A stretch of DNA of 64,000 nucleotides. It comes from Cladorhizidae sp. MBARI D1340-BT2. Lineage: Eukaryota > Porifera > Demospongiae > Poecilosclerida > Cladorhizidae. Positions within the stretch are counted from its first letter, which is position 1. Each line of letters opens with the position of its first letter. Positions 1 to 64,000 of the stretch are shown piece after piece. The notes under the pieces are model-generated. The model worked only from the letters and a program-made list of their open reading frames with translations, did no database searches and was not told the DNA's origin. The stretch is taken from the NCBI GenBank assembly GCA_028752905.1, contig JAQNBH010000004.1, positions 35,718,765-35,782,764 of the forward strand, read 5' to 3'. Both the position numbers and the translations under genes were made by a program.

Positions 1-213
1 GTGTGATGAGGTGGTCACTTAGACCTAGTGTGATGAGGGGTGCTCACTTAGACCTAGTGTGATGAGGTGCTAACTTAGACCTAGTGTGATGAGGTGGTCA
101 CTTAGACCTAGTGTGATGAGGGGTGCTGACAGAGACCTAGTGTGATGAGGGTGCCTACTTAGACTAGTGTGGTGATGGTGCTCACTTAGACCTAGTGTGA
201 TGAACGAACTCAC
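1..213. repeat. 27-bp satellite array, left block
   Basis: Tandem copies of a 27-28 bp unit with core CACTTAGACCTAGTGTGATG and a variable joint (GGTGGT, GGGTGCT, GTGTGCTA). It is the same family as 1215-1308 and 3825-6563. The three blocks were one array before two transposons inserted. Reading frames across it are by-products of 27 being divisible by three. Confidence 0.95.
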
Positions 214-1218
214 TTAACCCTTTCACTGCTGCAGGTAAATACCCCCCCCCCTGTGCTGGCTTTTATTTTGAGGAAAAAAGTTGATTTTGAAATCAATGCC
301 AAAAAAAGACTAAGAGGTTATTTTGAAATTCTTTTTGTGTGTTTGGGTGGGCAAGAGGTTGGCCTATGGGGGGAAAATTGAAATTTGGTATTTTGAATAA
401 TTAGGTGGTCGTGTGACCTAATGGCGGCCATATTGGATTTCCCTTTTATCATCAAATCGGTGATAAAAACTACTTTTTCTCCAAGAAATTCTTATGGGAT
501 GCCGTTTTTTCCACTGGATAATGATGAAGATACATAAAATGAATAAAAACATCAATATTCAATTATTTTCATAATTTTATTCAAAAATCAATGTTTGTCG
601 GCAGAATCATGAAAAAACATGAAATTTCCAAACAAATCACTGTAACAAGTGTTTTTCCCAACAATTAGTCATTTATACTCCACACAACCTTCTGGGATCA
701 TGGAATGCAGGTATTTCATGTTCACATGCATATTTTCTAATGTGTTTTGAACATTTATCTGGCTATGTAACCCTTAGCAGCCATATATTTTGGTCACATT
801 GATGTCGTTTCAATCTACAGACATGGCATTGTCACCTTGGCCCTGTGCAGGGCCACCCAAGTCGAGCAAATCATCGGTCTCGTCCATGGAATACTCCCAA
901 TCACTGTCGGCATTATCGTAGTCAACTGTTGGAAACTAATTACCTGTATCGTCCAAATCAAAGTTGTCCACGCTGTCTGGTCCACAACTTCGTTGCCTGC
1001 TGAGGCCGCGCTCGTGTCATTCCGCTGCCTACCGCTGGGAAACACGACTTTCCAAGTGGAAATCATCTCTTTCATAGAAAAAACAATAGCTGGCACGTGC
1101 AGTGCACGCGGAATTAAAAAAAAGATTATTTTCACATACCCGGTAGTACCGGGTACGCGCAATTCAACGATATTTTTTTCTACCCGGTACTACCGGGTAT
1201 GCGCAGTGAAAGGGTTAA
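214..1218 (-). mobile_element. Non-autonomous piggyBac-like element with TTAA target duplications
   Basis: The element spans 218-1214 and is flanked by TTAA at 214-217 and 1215-1218. Its ends are inverted repeats, CCCTTTCACTGC on the left and GCAGTGAAAGGG on the right, which is the CCCTTT-type terminus and TTAA target expected of piggyBac. Just inside the right end lies the palindrome TACCCGGTAGTACCGGGTA and a second near-copy. Removing the element and one TTAA gives CACTTAAACCTAGTGTGATGA, a normal 27-bp satellite unit with one substitution, which proves insertion into the array. About 1 kb is far too short for a full transposase gene. Confidence 0.85.
810..1005 (-). pseudogene. Acidic N-terminal remnant of a piggyBac-type transposase
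   Basis: On the minus strand one frame reads PDSVDNFDLDDTGN, a stop, then FPTVDYDNADSDWEYSMDE and TDDLLDLGGPAQGQ, ending at a stop at 812-810. The composition (many D and E, a SDW-EYSMDE stretch) resembles the acidic leader of piggyBac transposases. It lies between TTAA-flanked piggyBac-type ends in the orientation that puts the N terminus near the right end. There is an internal stop and no catalytic domain follows; 218-800 is non-coding. Family assignment rests mainly on the element ends; the peptide alone would not be diagnostic. Confidence 0.5.
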
Positions 1219-1308
1219 ACCTAGTGTGATGATGGTCCCGTAGTGTGATGAGGTACACACTTAGACCTAGTGTGATGAGTGTGCTAAATTAGACCTAGTT
1301 TGATAAGG
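1215..1308. repeat. 27-bp satellite array, middle block
   Basis: About 3-4 degenerate copies of the 27-bp unit between the piggyBac-like element and the hAT element. More diverged than the main block. Confidence 0.85.
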
Positions 1309-3824
1309 CAAGGGTGTAGGAACTGCAGCAGCCGCTGCACTTAAAATAATAAAATAACAAAATAAAATAAAATAAATCTTTTTTGCTGTTGCTTTTTGCG
1401 CACATGAGCGCGCCCACGTAGTTGTGTGCAGCTGCCTCTGTTGACTTGTTGACTTAGTAATTGTTTTCTCCTTTTCAACTGAAATGGGTACAGAACCTGA
1501 AGCTAGCGCTGTTCTGCCAATTGAACCACATCAGCCCCAAGGATTCCAGTTTCCAAAGGGAGAATTTGGAAAGAAATGTGTGGTAAAGAGAAGTTTCCAG
1601 CCCTCATGGTTCCTCAGGTGGCCTTGGATACACTACATGGAGGGCACAGATACAGTGATGTGCATCACTTGTGCTAGAGCAAGTGAAGAGAAGAATCTTC
1701 AGTGGTCAAGCAATGCAGATGCGGCCTTCATTACCAAGGGCTTCTCCAATTGGAAGGATGCCACAGTTAAATTTGGCATGCTGATAGTGTGAATGTAATT
1801 TATGTTTGATTTGTTTGCAGGTCTCCCGTTAAGAGGATGTGGGGATGAGTGTGACTCTAACTTCATTCAGCTTTTGAAATTAAGAAGTGAAGATGACAGA
1901 CGAATTATCAATTGGTTGGATAAGAAAACTAACAAATACACTGCCCCAGACATGCAAAATGAAATTTTAAAAGTTATGTCTCAGATGGTCTCAAGAGAAA
2001 TTGCTGTAGAGCTCCAGTCAGCCCCTTTTTGACAGTTATGGTTGATAAAACAACCGATGTTTCAAATAAAGAGCAAGTAGTCATTTGTTTCCGATGGGTA
2101 GACAAGAAATTAGAGGCACATGAAGAGTTTGTTGGTCTTTCTCAAGTGGAGTCAACTGGAGCAAACATGCTGCACTCCATTATATGTGATGTCTTGTTGA
2201 GATTAAACATTTCCATAAAGAAACTCAGAGGCCAGTGTTATGATGGTGCTTCGTCCATGTCTGGAACACAAAGTGGAGTAGCCAAAAGAATCTGTGACGA
2301 AGAACCAAGAGCACTTTTTACTCACTGCTATGGACATGCCCTCAATCTTGCGATTGCAGATGCTGTGAAAACTTGTAAATTCATGAGGAATGCTCTGGAT
2401 TCTTCATACGAGATCATTAAGCTTGTAAAGAAATCACCGTGAAGGGATGCAATGCTTCAAAATCTAAAGCAGAAGATGCCTGATGAACCCCCTGGAATTC
2501 GAGTTCTTTGTCCCACTAGATGGACTGTGCGTGCAACGGCTCTTGAGAGTATCATCAATAATTACGAAATTCTTCATAAGCTTTGGGAGGAATCACTGGA
2601 CATGGTGAAGGAGACTGAAATGAGAAGTAGGATCCGGGGTATTTCTGTGTGTATGAACTCTTTCGATTTCTTTTATGGGTTGGTATTGGGATGGGTTGGT
2701 ATTGGGAGAATTTCTCTTGAATCACAGTGACAACTGCAGCAAGACTCTTCAAACTCTTCAGATGTCAGCTGCAGAAGGTCAAAAACTAGCTGACATGACT
2801 GTTTGTACATTGCAATCAATACGAAATGATGCTAGCTTTGATTTATTTTGGAAACGGGTTTTACTAATGGCAAAATATGCTAATGTTTGATGATCCAGTG
2901 TTGCCAAGATCGAGAAAGAGACCTAGACGATATGCAGTTGGCACCGCAGAAGAGGAGTTTCCAGCAACTGTTGAAGATATGTGCCGGCCAATTTATTTCG
3001 AAGCTTTGGATCTTGTCATCAATGGAATAAAGTCAAGATTTGACCAACCTGGGTACAGGATTTATGAAGAGCTTATTGTTAAGGCTGCTCACCAAGACGA
3101 CTTTGGAGAAGAACTTGCTTTTATCAGTGATTTTTATAAAGATAACTTCAACGAAGGGCAGCTGAGAATGCAGTTGAGTGTGCTATCAAGTAGTATTCCT
3201 GATGATACCAATCGACATGATCTTTGTTCAGTCCTCCAATTTCTCAGAGAGCTGACTGATTCACAACGAGCATTGATGTCTAAAGTGTGTACCCTGGCTA
3301 CATTAATTGTGGTCATGCCAGCCACCAATGCTTCCAGTGAACGTTCATTTAGCAGTTTACGGCGGGTGAAGTCATACTTAAGATCTACGATGACCCAGAC
3401 TCGTCTTAACAGTGTCATGACCTTGAATGTGCAAAAAGATCGCACTGATCGATTGAGTTTAGTAGAGATGGGCAATGAATTTATAAGAAAATCTAGTCAC
3501 CGAGAAAACATATTTGGTAAATTTAAACCAACTGAGTTAGACCTGTAAAATTTGAGATACAACTAATACGTGATGTAATAGCAACAACTATATATCTTAT
3601 GAGAAGCAATAACAACAATAACAATAATTATAGTAATGGTGATAATAGCACTTCAAGCATCCTCAAGGGATGGGTCCTGGCCTGTGACTTCCCTGGCATG
3701 CATGAAGTTGTTTTTTTGTACAAAAGTGTCCAAACCACACCCACATTGGTAAAACCACACCCTGGTGTGGCAAGGTGAAATTTGACAGGGCCTCTACACT
3801 TAAGAATTGCTTCCTACGTCACTG
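1309..3824 (+). mobile_element. Decayed hAT transposon inserted in the 27-bp satellite
   Basis: A 2.5-kb element with a broken hAT transposase gene. The left end reads CAAGGGTGTAGGAA and the inverse of the right end CAGTGACGTAGGAA, an imperfect 14-bp inverted repeat. TAAGG directly precedes the left end (1304-1308) and follows the right end (3825-3829). Excising the element with one TAAGG restores a satellite unit (CCTAGTTTGATAAGG joined to GTGCTAACTTAGACC), so the target duplication looks 5 bp long. Two other hAT elements in this window also have 5-bp duplications. Confidence 0.8.
1484..3548 (+). pseudogene. hAT transposase pseudogene (TTF-type zinc finger)
   Basis: Five consecutive frames make one hAT transposase. 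1484-1792 holds the N-terminal zinc-binding region (FGKKCVVKRSFQPSWFLRW, then MCITCARASEEKN). 2029-2442 holds the RNase H-like core, with VMVDKTTDVSNKEQVV around the first catalytic aspartate, CYDGASSMSG, and the FTHCYGHALNLA motif. 2452-2575 continues with PTRWTVRATALES. 2877-3548 carries the C-terminal dimerisation segment, MPATNASSERSFSSLRRVKS. The copy is inactive: stops or shifts fall near 1793, 2032, 2442 and 2880, and 2640-2720 is locally garbled by a short direct duplication (GGTTGGTATTGGGATGGGTT). It resembles the zinc-finger-MYM/TTF-type hAT proteins widespread in animals; the exact clade cannot be fixed by eye. Confidence 0.88.
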
Positions 3825-6563
3825 TAAGGGTGCTAACTTAGACCTAGTGTGATGAGTGTGCTAACTTAGACCTAGTGTGATGAGGGGTGCTCACTTATAC
3901 CTAGTGTGATGAGTGTGCTAACTTAGACCTAGTGTGATGAGGTGCTTACTTAGACCTAGTGTGATGAGTGTGCTAACTTAGACCTAGTGTGATGAGGTGG
4001 TCACTTAGACCTAGTGTGATGAGTGTGCTAACTTAGACCTAGTGTGATGAGGTGGTCACTTAGACCTAGTGTGATGAGGTGGTCACTTAGACCTAGTGTG
4101 ATGAGTGTGCTAACTTAGACCTAGTGTGATGAGGTGGTCACTTAGACCTAGTGTGATGAGGTGCACACTTAGACCTAGTGTGATGAGGTGCACACTTAGA
4201 CCTAGTGTGATGAGCTAACTTAGACCTCGTGTGATGAGGTGCTCACTTAGACCTAGTGTGATGAGGTGCACACTTAGACCTAGTGTGATGAGGTGGTCAC
4301 TTAGACCTAGTGTGATGAGGTGCTCACTTAGACCTAGTGTGATGAGTGTGCTCACTTAGACCTAGTGTGATGAGTGTGCTTACTTAGACCTAGTGTGATG
4401 AGTGTGCTAACTTAGACCTAGTGTGATGAGGTGGTCACTTAGACCTAGTGTGATGAGGTGGTCACTTAGACCTAGTGTGATGAGGTGGTCACTTAGACCT
4501 AGTGTGATGAGGTGGTCACTTAGACCTAGTGTGGTGAGGTGGTCACTTAGACCTAGTGTGATGAGGTGGTCACTTAGACCTAGTGTGATGAGGTGGTCAC
4601 TTAGACCTAGTGTGATGAGGTGGTCACTTAGACCTAGTGTGATGAGGTGGTCACTTAGACTAGTGTGATGAGGTGGTCACTTAGACCTAGTGTGATGAGG
4701 TGGTCACTTAGACCTAGTGTGATGAGGTGGTCACTTAGACCTAGTGTGATGAGGTGGTCACTTAGACCTAGTGTGATGAGGTGGTCACTTAGACTAGTGT
4801 GATGAGGTGGTCACTTAGACCTAGTGTGATGAGTGTGCTAACTTAGACCTAGTGTGATGAGGTGGATAGACCTAGTGTGATGAGGTGGTCACTTAGACCT
4901 AGTGTGATGAGGTGGTCACTTAGACCTAGTGTGATGAGGTGGTCACTTAGACCTAGTGTGATGAGGTGCACACTTAGACCTAGTGTGATGAGGTGGTCAC
5001 TTAGACCTAGTGTGATGAGGTGGTCACTTAGACTAGTGTGATGAGGTGGTCACTTAGACCTAGTGTGATGAGTGTGCTAACTTAGACCTAGTGTGATGAG
5101 GTGGTCACATAGACCTAGTGTGATGAGGGGTGCTCACTTAGACCTAGTGTGATGAGGTGGTCACTTAGACCTAGTGTGATGAGGTGGTCACTTAGACCTA
5201 GTGTGATGAGGTGGTCACTTAGACCTAGTGTGATGAGGTGCTTACTTAGACCTAGTGTGATGAGTGTGCTAACTTAGACCTAGTGTGATGAGGTGGTCAC
5301 TTAGACCTAGTGTGATGAGTGTGCTAACTTAGACCTAGTGTGATGAGGTGGTCACTTAGACCTAGTGTGATGAGGTGGTCACTTAGACCTAGTGTGATGA
5401 GTGTGCTAACTTAGACCTAGTGTGATGAGGTGGTCACTTAGACCTAGTGTGATGAGGTGGTCACTTAGACTAGTGTGATGAGGTGGTCACTTAGACCTAG
5501 TGTGATGAGGTGGTCACTTAGACCTAGTGTGATGATGAGGTGGTCACTTAGACCTAGTGTGATGAGGTGGTCACTTAGACCTAGTGTGATGAGGTGGTCA
5601 CTTAGACTAGTGTGATGAGGTGGTCACTTAGACCTAGTGTGATGAGTGTGCTAACTTAGACCTAGTGTGATGAGGTGGATAGACCTAGTGTGATGAGGTG
5701 GTCACTTAGACCTAGTGTGATGAGGTGGTCACTTAGACCTAGTGTGATGAGGTGGTCACTTAGACCTAGTGTGATGAGGTGCACACTTAGACCTAGTGTG
5801 ATGAGGTGGTCACTTAGACCTAGTTGATGAGGTGGTCACTTAGACTAGTGTGATGAGGTGGTCACTTAGACCTAGTGTGATGAGTGTGCTAACTTAGACC
5901 TAGTGTGATGAGGTGGTCACATAGACCTAGTGTGATGAGGGGTGCTCACTTAGACCTAGTGTGATGAGGTGGTCACTTAGACCTAGTGTGATGAGGTGGT
6001 CACTTAGACCTAGTGTGATGAGGTGGTCACTTAGACCTAGTGTGATGAGGTGCTTACTTAGACCTAGTGTGATGAGTGTGCTAACTTAGACCTAGTGTGA
6101 TGAGGTGGTCACTTAGACCTAGTGTGATGAGTGTGCTAACTTAGACCTAGTGTGATGAGGTGGTCACTTAGACCTAGTGTGATGAGGTGGTCACTTAGAC
6201 CTAGTGTGATGAGTGTGCTAACTTAGACCTAGTGTGATGAGGTGGTCACTTAGACCTAGTGTGATGAGGTGCACACTTAGACCTAGTGTGATGAGGTGGT
6301 CACTTAGACCTAGTGTGATGAGGTGGTCACTTAGACCTAGTGTGATGAGGTGGTCACTTAGACCTAGTGTGATGAGGTGCTCACTTAGACCTAGTGTGAT
6401 GAGGTGCACACTTAGACCTAGTGTGATGAGGTGCTCACTTAGACCTAGTGTGATGAGGTGCTCACTTAGACCTAGTGTGATGAGATGCTCACTTAGACCT
6501 AGTGTGATGAGGTGCTCACTTAGACCTAGTGTGGTGAGGGTGCTCACTTAAGACTAGTGTGAT
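3825..6563. repeat. 27-bp satellite array, main block
   Basis: About 100 copies of the 27-bp unit (28 bp when the joint is GTGTGCTA). Variants include a one-base-shorter GACTAG form and joints with CACACTTAG. A segment of about 812 bp is duplicated inside the array: rare variants GGTGGATAGACC and GGTCACATAGACC occur at 4861 and 5106 and again at 5674 and 5918 in the same context. The array lies in MORN1 intron 4. Confidence 0.95.
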
Positions 6564-6627
6564 TTGGGGTGTATATAATAAAGATCTGAGCAAGATAAAC
6601 AATGCCTTTGACAAATGTTAGTGATAC

Positions 6628-58231
<51,604 letters not shown>

Positions 58232-59049
58232 GTAACCACTGAACATTGTGTGTAAGGGGCAGTGGTTAGATGCCTAATAGGTGTGCATCTGTGGAGGCCC
58301 CCTCAGCCACCGAGAGCTCTTGGTTTACAGGCTCATTCGAGTGGTGGCACGCTGCCTTAGCTGGCCAACGCATACCAAGAGAGTGCTGGAATTTCAAGCT
58401 CGTGTGATTATTTTTTTCCCCATGGGTTTTACTTGAGGTCATTTTCAAGCTCTTCTTTTAATATATATATATATATATTATAAGAAAGCTCTTTGAAATT
58501 AATAACCATGATGAAATATGCAAATAGTAGCTGTTCCAATAATCAGCTTAAAATTAAATGTTTCATTTTTAGTCCTCTTTACCCGATTTATTTATTAGCC
58601 ATAATTTTAATTTATTTATTATTATTATTATTATTTTAAAGAATAAAGTTATTATACAACAAGCTGCAGTTTGGTATAAGTATCAGCCTCTTTGAAGTGA
58701 GCAGACAAACACTACGAAGCTCTACACAGCTATACGTCGACAATAAAACTTGCACAAAGAAATCCAACCAGGAGCACCTTCTTGCTAAAACAGAAGGCAT
58801 TCAGAATGATTCCTGGTGGTAGACCGCTTTGTTGTTTTTTCATGCTGGAATTCTTATTGTTTGAATTAGCAAAAAGCAATATATATCTCCATTAACTCTC
58901 AGTTGACATTAACATTACAATAACCTTCTCAATAATCAACTTGAAATTGTATTCTCTCGACGTTTTGACTAGATGCTCTAGCCAAAGTTTTAGGTGACTT
59001 ATAAAGGTTACTAATTAGTGTGGTTAAAATTGGAAAGTGGTTTTAATTA
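58232..59049. other. Intronic sequence, inverted dispersed-element copy
   Basis: A (TA)n run at 58459-58478 and short (TTA)n at 58616-58635. At 58915-58990 lies an inverted, degenerate copy of the hairpin element (TCAACTTGAAATTGTATTCT, CTCGACGTTTTGACTAGATG). No exon recognised. Confidence 0.5.
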
Positions 59050-59634
59050 AGGCCTGTCCCGACTGTAGCCAATGGCATTGCATTGGTGGTCCACACTGAA
59101 TTTGAATTAAATTAATGCGCATCATTCTGGTCCACCTGGATATGTGGTTGGATGCAATTAGAGCAACCAATTAAAGCATTCAAATAACAACCAGTGGTGA
59201 GTGTTGGAAAAGAATTTCATTCACTCGTGTCTTCGTGATGCTGCAGTTGGGAACTGTGGAGCTAGCTGTGGCCAGCAGCCAAACTAGCTAGCGAGAGTAG
59301 CCAATTACATAGCTAGAGAACTGTTGCTATGTTTATATGCCCTGTACCTGGACTTCTGAAGTTCCTGTGCAGTTGCAACCTTCGTTGGTTCTGCCTTTCC
59401 CTCAGCTCTCTCCTCTTTCTTCTCTGCAGAAAATATTTCCTGCGCATCCGTAGGTAGCTGATCAGCAAGAAAAGGGCACAAAAACAAACTATCTCTACAG
59501 TATATGATTTTAACTAGCTTTGGTAGGCTGATTAATTTTGCTTGGTTTATGGTATATTTTGGTTCTTGTGTGGACAAGATGAACATGCATCATCAGCATT
59601 TTCCTGACCCAAGTGGAGTGTGGACAGGCCTTTA
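59047..59634. mobile_element. Harbinger-type non-autonomous element
   Basis: Element 59050-59631 begins AGGCCTGTCC and ends GGACAGGCCT, with TTA at 59047-59049 and 59632-59634. Ends resemble the larger Harbinger copy at 54772. A minus-strand charged stretch at 59455-59340 (TDAQEIFSAEKKEERAEG) may be left over from its accessory protein. Confidence 0.7.
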
Positions 59635-59939
59635 GTGGTGGTCAATATTATGTAAGTTCCAATTTCCGTTAGGACTAATGAATAATTAAGGTGGTTAAAA
59701 TTGAAAGTGGTTTAAGTAGTGGTTCGTATTATGAAAGTTCCAATTTCAAATAGGACGGAGCTACCAGCTGGTTTTCCCAATTTGAGGATGGTCCCTAATA
59801 GAGGAATTCTAAATGGCATGCACCCAAAGACCTGGTGCTGTGACAGAAATTGATTGTCCTCCAAGTAGGAAGAAGTCAAGAAGGAGTGCCCCATTACATA
59901 AAACAACTCCTGAAGTAAGAGCTAAACAGTTCAAAGAGG

Positions 59940-60445
59940 ATTGTAAGCTGATGGTGGAGCCTTGTTTCGCAAGTTTTGTGAGCATAGCTTAGACTTGCTT
60001 GGAATTGATACTGTCAAGGATCGTCTCATCCAAGAAGCATCTTTCCAGAAAGGAAGCAAAGATAAGCATCCTGCACACAATTCCTACATACAAAGCTGAT
60101 AGCATTTTTTAGCCTTGCCAGCTACTTATCATTGGACATGACATCATCAGTGACTATGGTGATTCTCTGCACACCTTTCACAGAATTGTTAGAGGTTTGT
60201 ACTCGGTTTAATACTATCCCACCCCCTTAGATATCCCTAAATTCTGGCATGTTATGAGAGATCAGTTTCTACTGCTCGCTGCGGAAGCCGGTTGCCTGTC
60301 AGTTCTGTTGATGTGGAGTGGAGTTTCTCCCTGTCTAAGGTCTGGTCCAAGATGGTGGCCACTATATTGGACCAGGCCGGAAGACAGAAGGAACTGCTAG
60401 TGAAGGAGGGATTGCGCATCAATCAGCCTAGCACCAAAGTGTGAG
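59940..60445 (+). pseudogene. hAT transposase C-terminal remnant
   Basis: Fragments FWHVMRDQFLLLAAEAGC and, in the next frame, LPVSSVDVEWSFSLSKVWSK followed by LVKEGLRINQPSTKV. The PVSSVDVE-SFS string is the hAT dimerisation signature. It could be the missing C terminus of the pseudogene at 53890-57365 or a separate copy. Confidence 0.6.
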
Positions 60446-60536
60446 CGGTTCAATCAAGACTGTGGAATGGATTTGCAGGCTGCTGGGGAGCTACTCTGAA
60501 GAGCCCGAACTTGAAGCCACGACAACCATAATTACT

Positions 60537-61015
<479 letters not shown>

Positions 61016-61109
61016 TGATAATGAATTAATAATAATAGTAATAATGATTATTAATAACAATGATAATAATAATAATTACGATAATAAATAATGATGATCA
61101 TAAATAATA

Positions 61110-61195
61110 ATCATTATTCCTGATGAAGGCTAGAGTATGTAGTCGAAACATTGAGAGAATACAATTTGAAGTTGGTTATTGAGAAGGTTATTATT
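61110..61195 (+). repeat. Partial dispersed-element copy
   Basis: Second hairpin copy, CCTGATGAAGGCTAGAGTAT with GTAGTCGAAACATTGAG, then AATTTGAAGTTGGTTATTGA. Confidence 0.6.
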
Positions 61196-61559
61196 ATTTA
61201 TCCTGATGTTTCGGCCAACATGCTTTGGTCTTTTTAGTGATAGAGAGTAACTCAATATGATGTGAATGTGATGTCACATGAGGTGAACGTGGTACACAAT
61301 GTGTTTGATGGATGCAGTAGAGAAATGCTGTACCAGATGATGATTGGGGGAGTGTTTTCCATTTCCATGTCTTTAGAGTTGAGACTCGGAAACCAGGTAG
61401 TTCCACCCCCTATTATGGCTGATCCTTGTGTGTGAGGTAGATGTACAGTGCCTCCCTCACAAGTAGTGGGCAAGTGCATACTGACCGAAATACCAGTTGA
61501 ATAATTGTTATATAGAGAGAATACAATGACCTTATCAATATCAACTTGAATTTTATTTT

Positions 61560-61997
61560 CTAGATGTTTCGACAAGATGCTCCAGCCTTCATCAGGAGTA
61601 ATACTAGATGCTCTAGTCTTCATCACGAATAATACTAGATGCTCTAGTCTTCATCAGGAGTAATACTAGATGCTCTAGCCTTCATCAGGAGTAATACTAG
61701 ATGCTCTAGCCTTCATCAGGAGTGATACTAGATGCTCTAGTATTCATCACGAATACTAGATGCTCTAGTCTTCATCAGGAGTAATACTAGATGCTCTAGC
61801 CTTCATCAGGAGTAATACTAGATGCTCTAGTCTTCATCAGGAATAATACTAGATGCTCTAGTCTTCTTCAGGAGTAAAAGTAAATGCTCTAGCCTTCATC
61901 AGGAGAGTAATTTACTAGATGCTCTAGCCTTCATCATATATGCTCTAGCCTTCATCAGGATCCGAGTAATACTAGATGCTCTAGACTTCATCAGGAA
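61560..61997 (-). repeat. 30-bp array amplified from the hairpin element
   Basis: About 14 copies of AGTAATACTAGATGCTCTAG-CCTTCATCAGG, i.e. the inverted CCTGATGAAGGCTAGAGCATCTAG half of the dispersed element. The first copy at 61545-61585 still carries the intact TTTCGACAAGATGCTCCAG side. Confidence 0.88.
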
Positions 61998-62044
61998 TTA
62001 TTGAGCAGGTCACTGTAATTTCAACTGAGAGTTCATTTAGAGAC

Positions 62045-63479
<1,435 letters not shown>

Positions 63480-63484
63480 GTACG

Positions 63485-63890
63485 TATTTGCATGTACAAT
63501 ACACATGATGGTATACATGTGTATGCATGTACTATATACATGATGGTAGTATACATGTGTATGCCTGTACTACATACATGATGGTAGTATACATGTGTAT
63601 GCATGCGCCATACACATGATGGTATACATGTGTATGCATGCGCCATACACATGATGGTATACATGTGTATGCATGCACTATACACATGATGGTAGTATAC
63701 ATGTGTATGCATGTACTATACACATGATGGTAGTATACATGTATATGCATGTAAAATACACATGATGGTAGTATACATGTGTATGCATGTACTATACACA
63801 TGATGGTATACATGTGTATGCATGTACTATACACATGGATGGTATACATGTATGCATGTACTATACACATGCTGTTACTAGGCATGTGAA
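63485..63890. repeat. 36-38-bp ATACATGTGTATGCATGTAC satellite
   Basis: About eleven tandem copies of TATACACATGATGGTAGTAT-ACATGTGTATGCATGTAC. Long alternating purine-pyrimidine stretches. Diverged copies continue to the window edge. Confidence 0.93.
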
Positions 63891-64000
63891 GCCATGTCCT
63901 ACAAACATGCTGGGAGTATGTATATGCCTGAAGGCACTATACACATGCTGTTAGTGCATGTGCCTGTGGGCACTACACACATGATGCTTTGCATGTGTGT

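Overview
The window is nuclear DNA of an invertebrate animal: GT-AG introns, MORN-repeat and U1-type zinc-finger exons, many hAT, piggyBac and Harbinger transposons, and a very large fraction of tandem repeats. A sponge or cnidarian would fit, but nothing here fixes the phylum. Two host genes can be followed. A MORN1 ortholog runs on the minus strand (exons 1-4 at 23127-23064, 23009-22938, 14425-14216, 6718-6628; the 3' part lies left of the window). A head-to-head partner on the plus strand encodes a nuclear protein with two U1/matrin-type C2H2 fingers (exons from 23287 to 58231). Their start codons are 159 bp apart, so they probably share a bidirectional promoter. Almost everything else is intron.

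Layout. 1-6563: a 27-bp satellite interrupted by a TTAA-flanked piggyBac remnant (218-1214) and a decayed hAT element (1309-3824). 6628-14425: MORN1 exons 4 and 3 with an intron holding an old hAT copy split by a younger hAT element (8518-11985). 14426-22937: MORN1 intron 2, with a decayed hAT gene from which a 54-bp array grew, a 42-bp array, a 13-bp array and a (TTA)n tract. 23804-36903: zinc-finger-gene introns with minisatellites of 27, 24, 30, 44 and 29 bp, a piggyBac-like MITE, and an apparently intact 4.5-kb DNA transposon with about 0.5-kb terminal inverted repeats and an 852-residue two-exon transposase. 37057-52931: the next intron, largely one 14-kb decayed relative of that transposon (38426-52480). 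53025-58078: a hAT pseudogene containing a Harbinger element containing a hAT MITE, then exons 5-7. 58232-64000: a Harbinger MITE, a hAT remnant, dispersed copies of an element with a hammerhead-like hairpin, (TTA)n tracts and short satellites.

The strongest observation is a recurring mode of satellite birth inside transposase genes. In the 14-kb element about 220 copies of a 46-bp unit (41086-51262) are the amplified codons for LAMYETCVSPPNMVVPG of the transposase, with the N-terminal coding part intact on one side of the array and the rest on the other. Independently, the 54-bp array at 17027-18330 is an amplified hAT coding segment (MPVCNIATAQALLD), and the array at 61560-61997 is an amplified half of the dispersed hairpin element. 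Several insertions can be dated relative to each other because removing the element and one target-site copy restores the interrupted satellite unit or reading frame.
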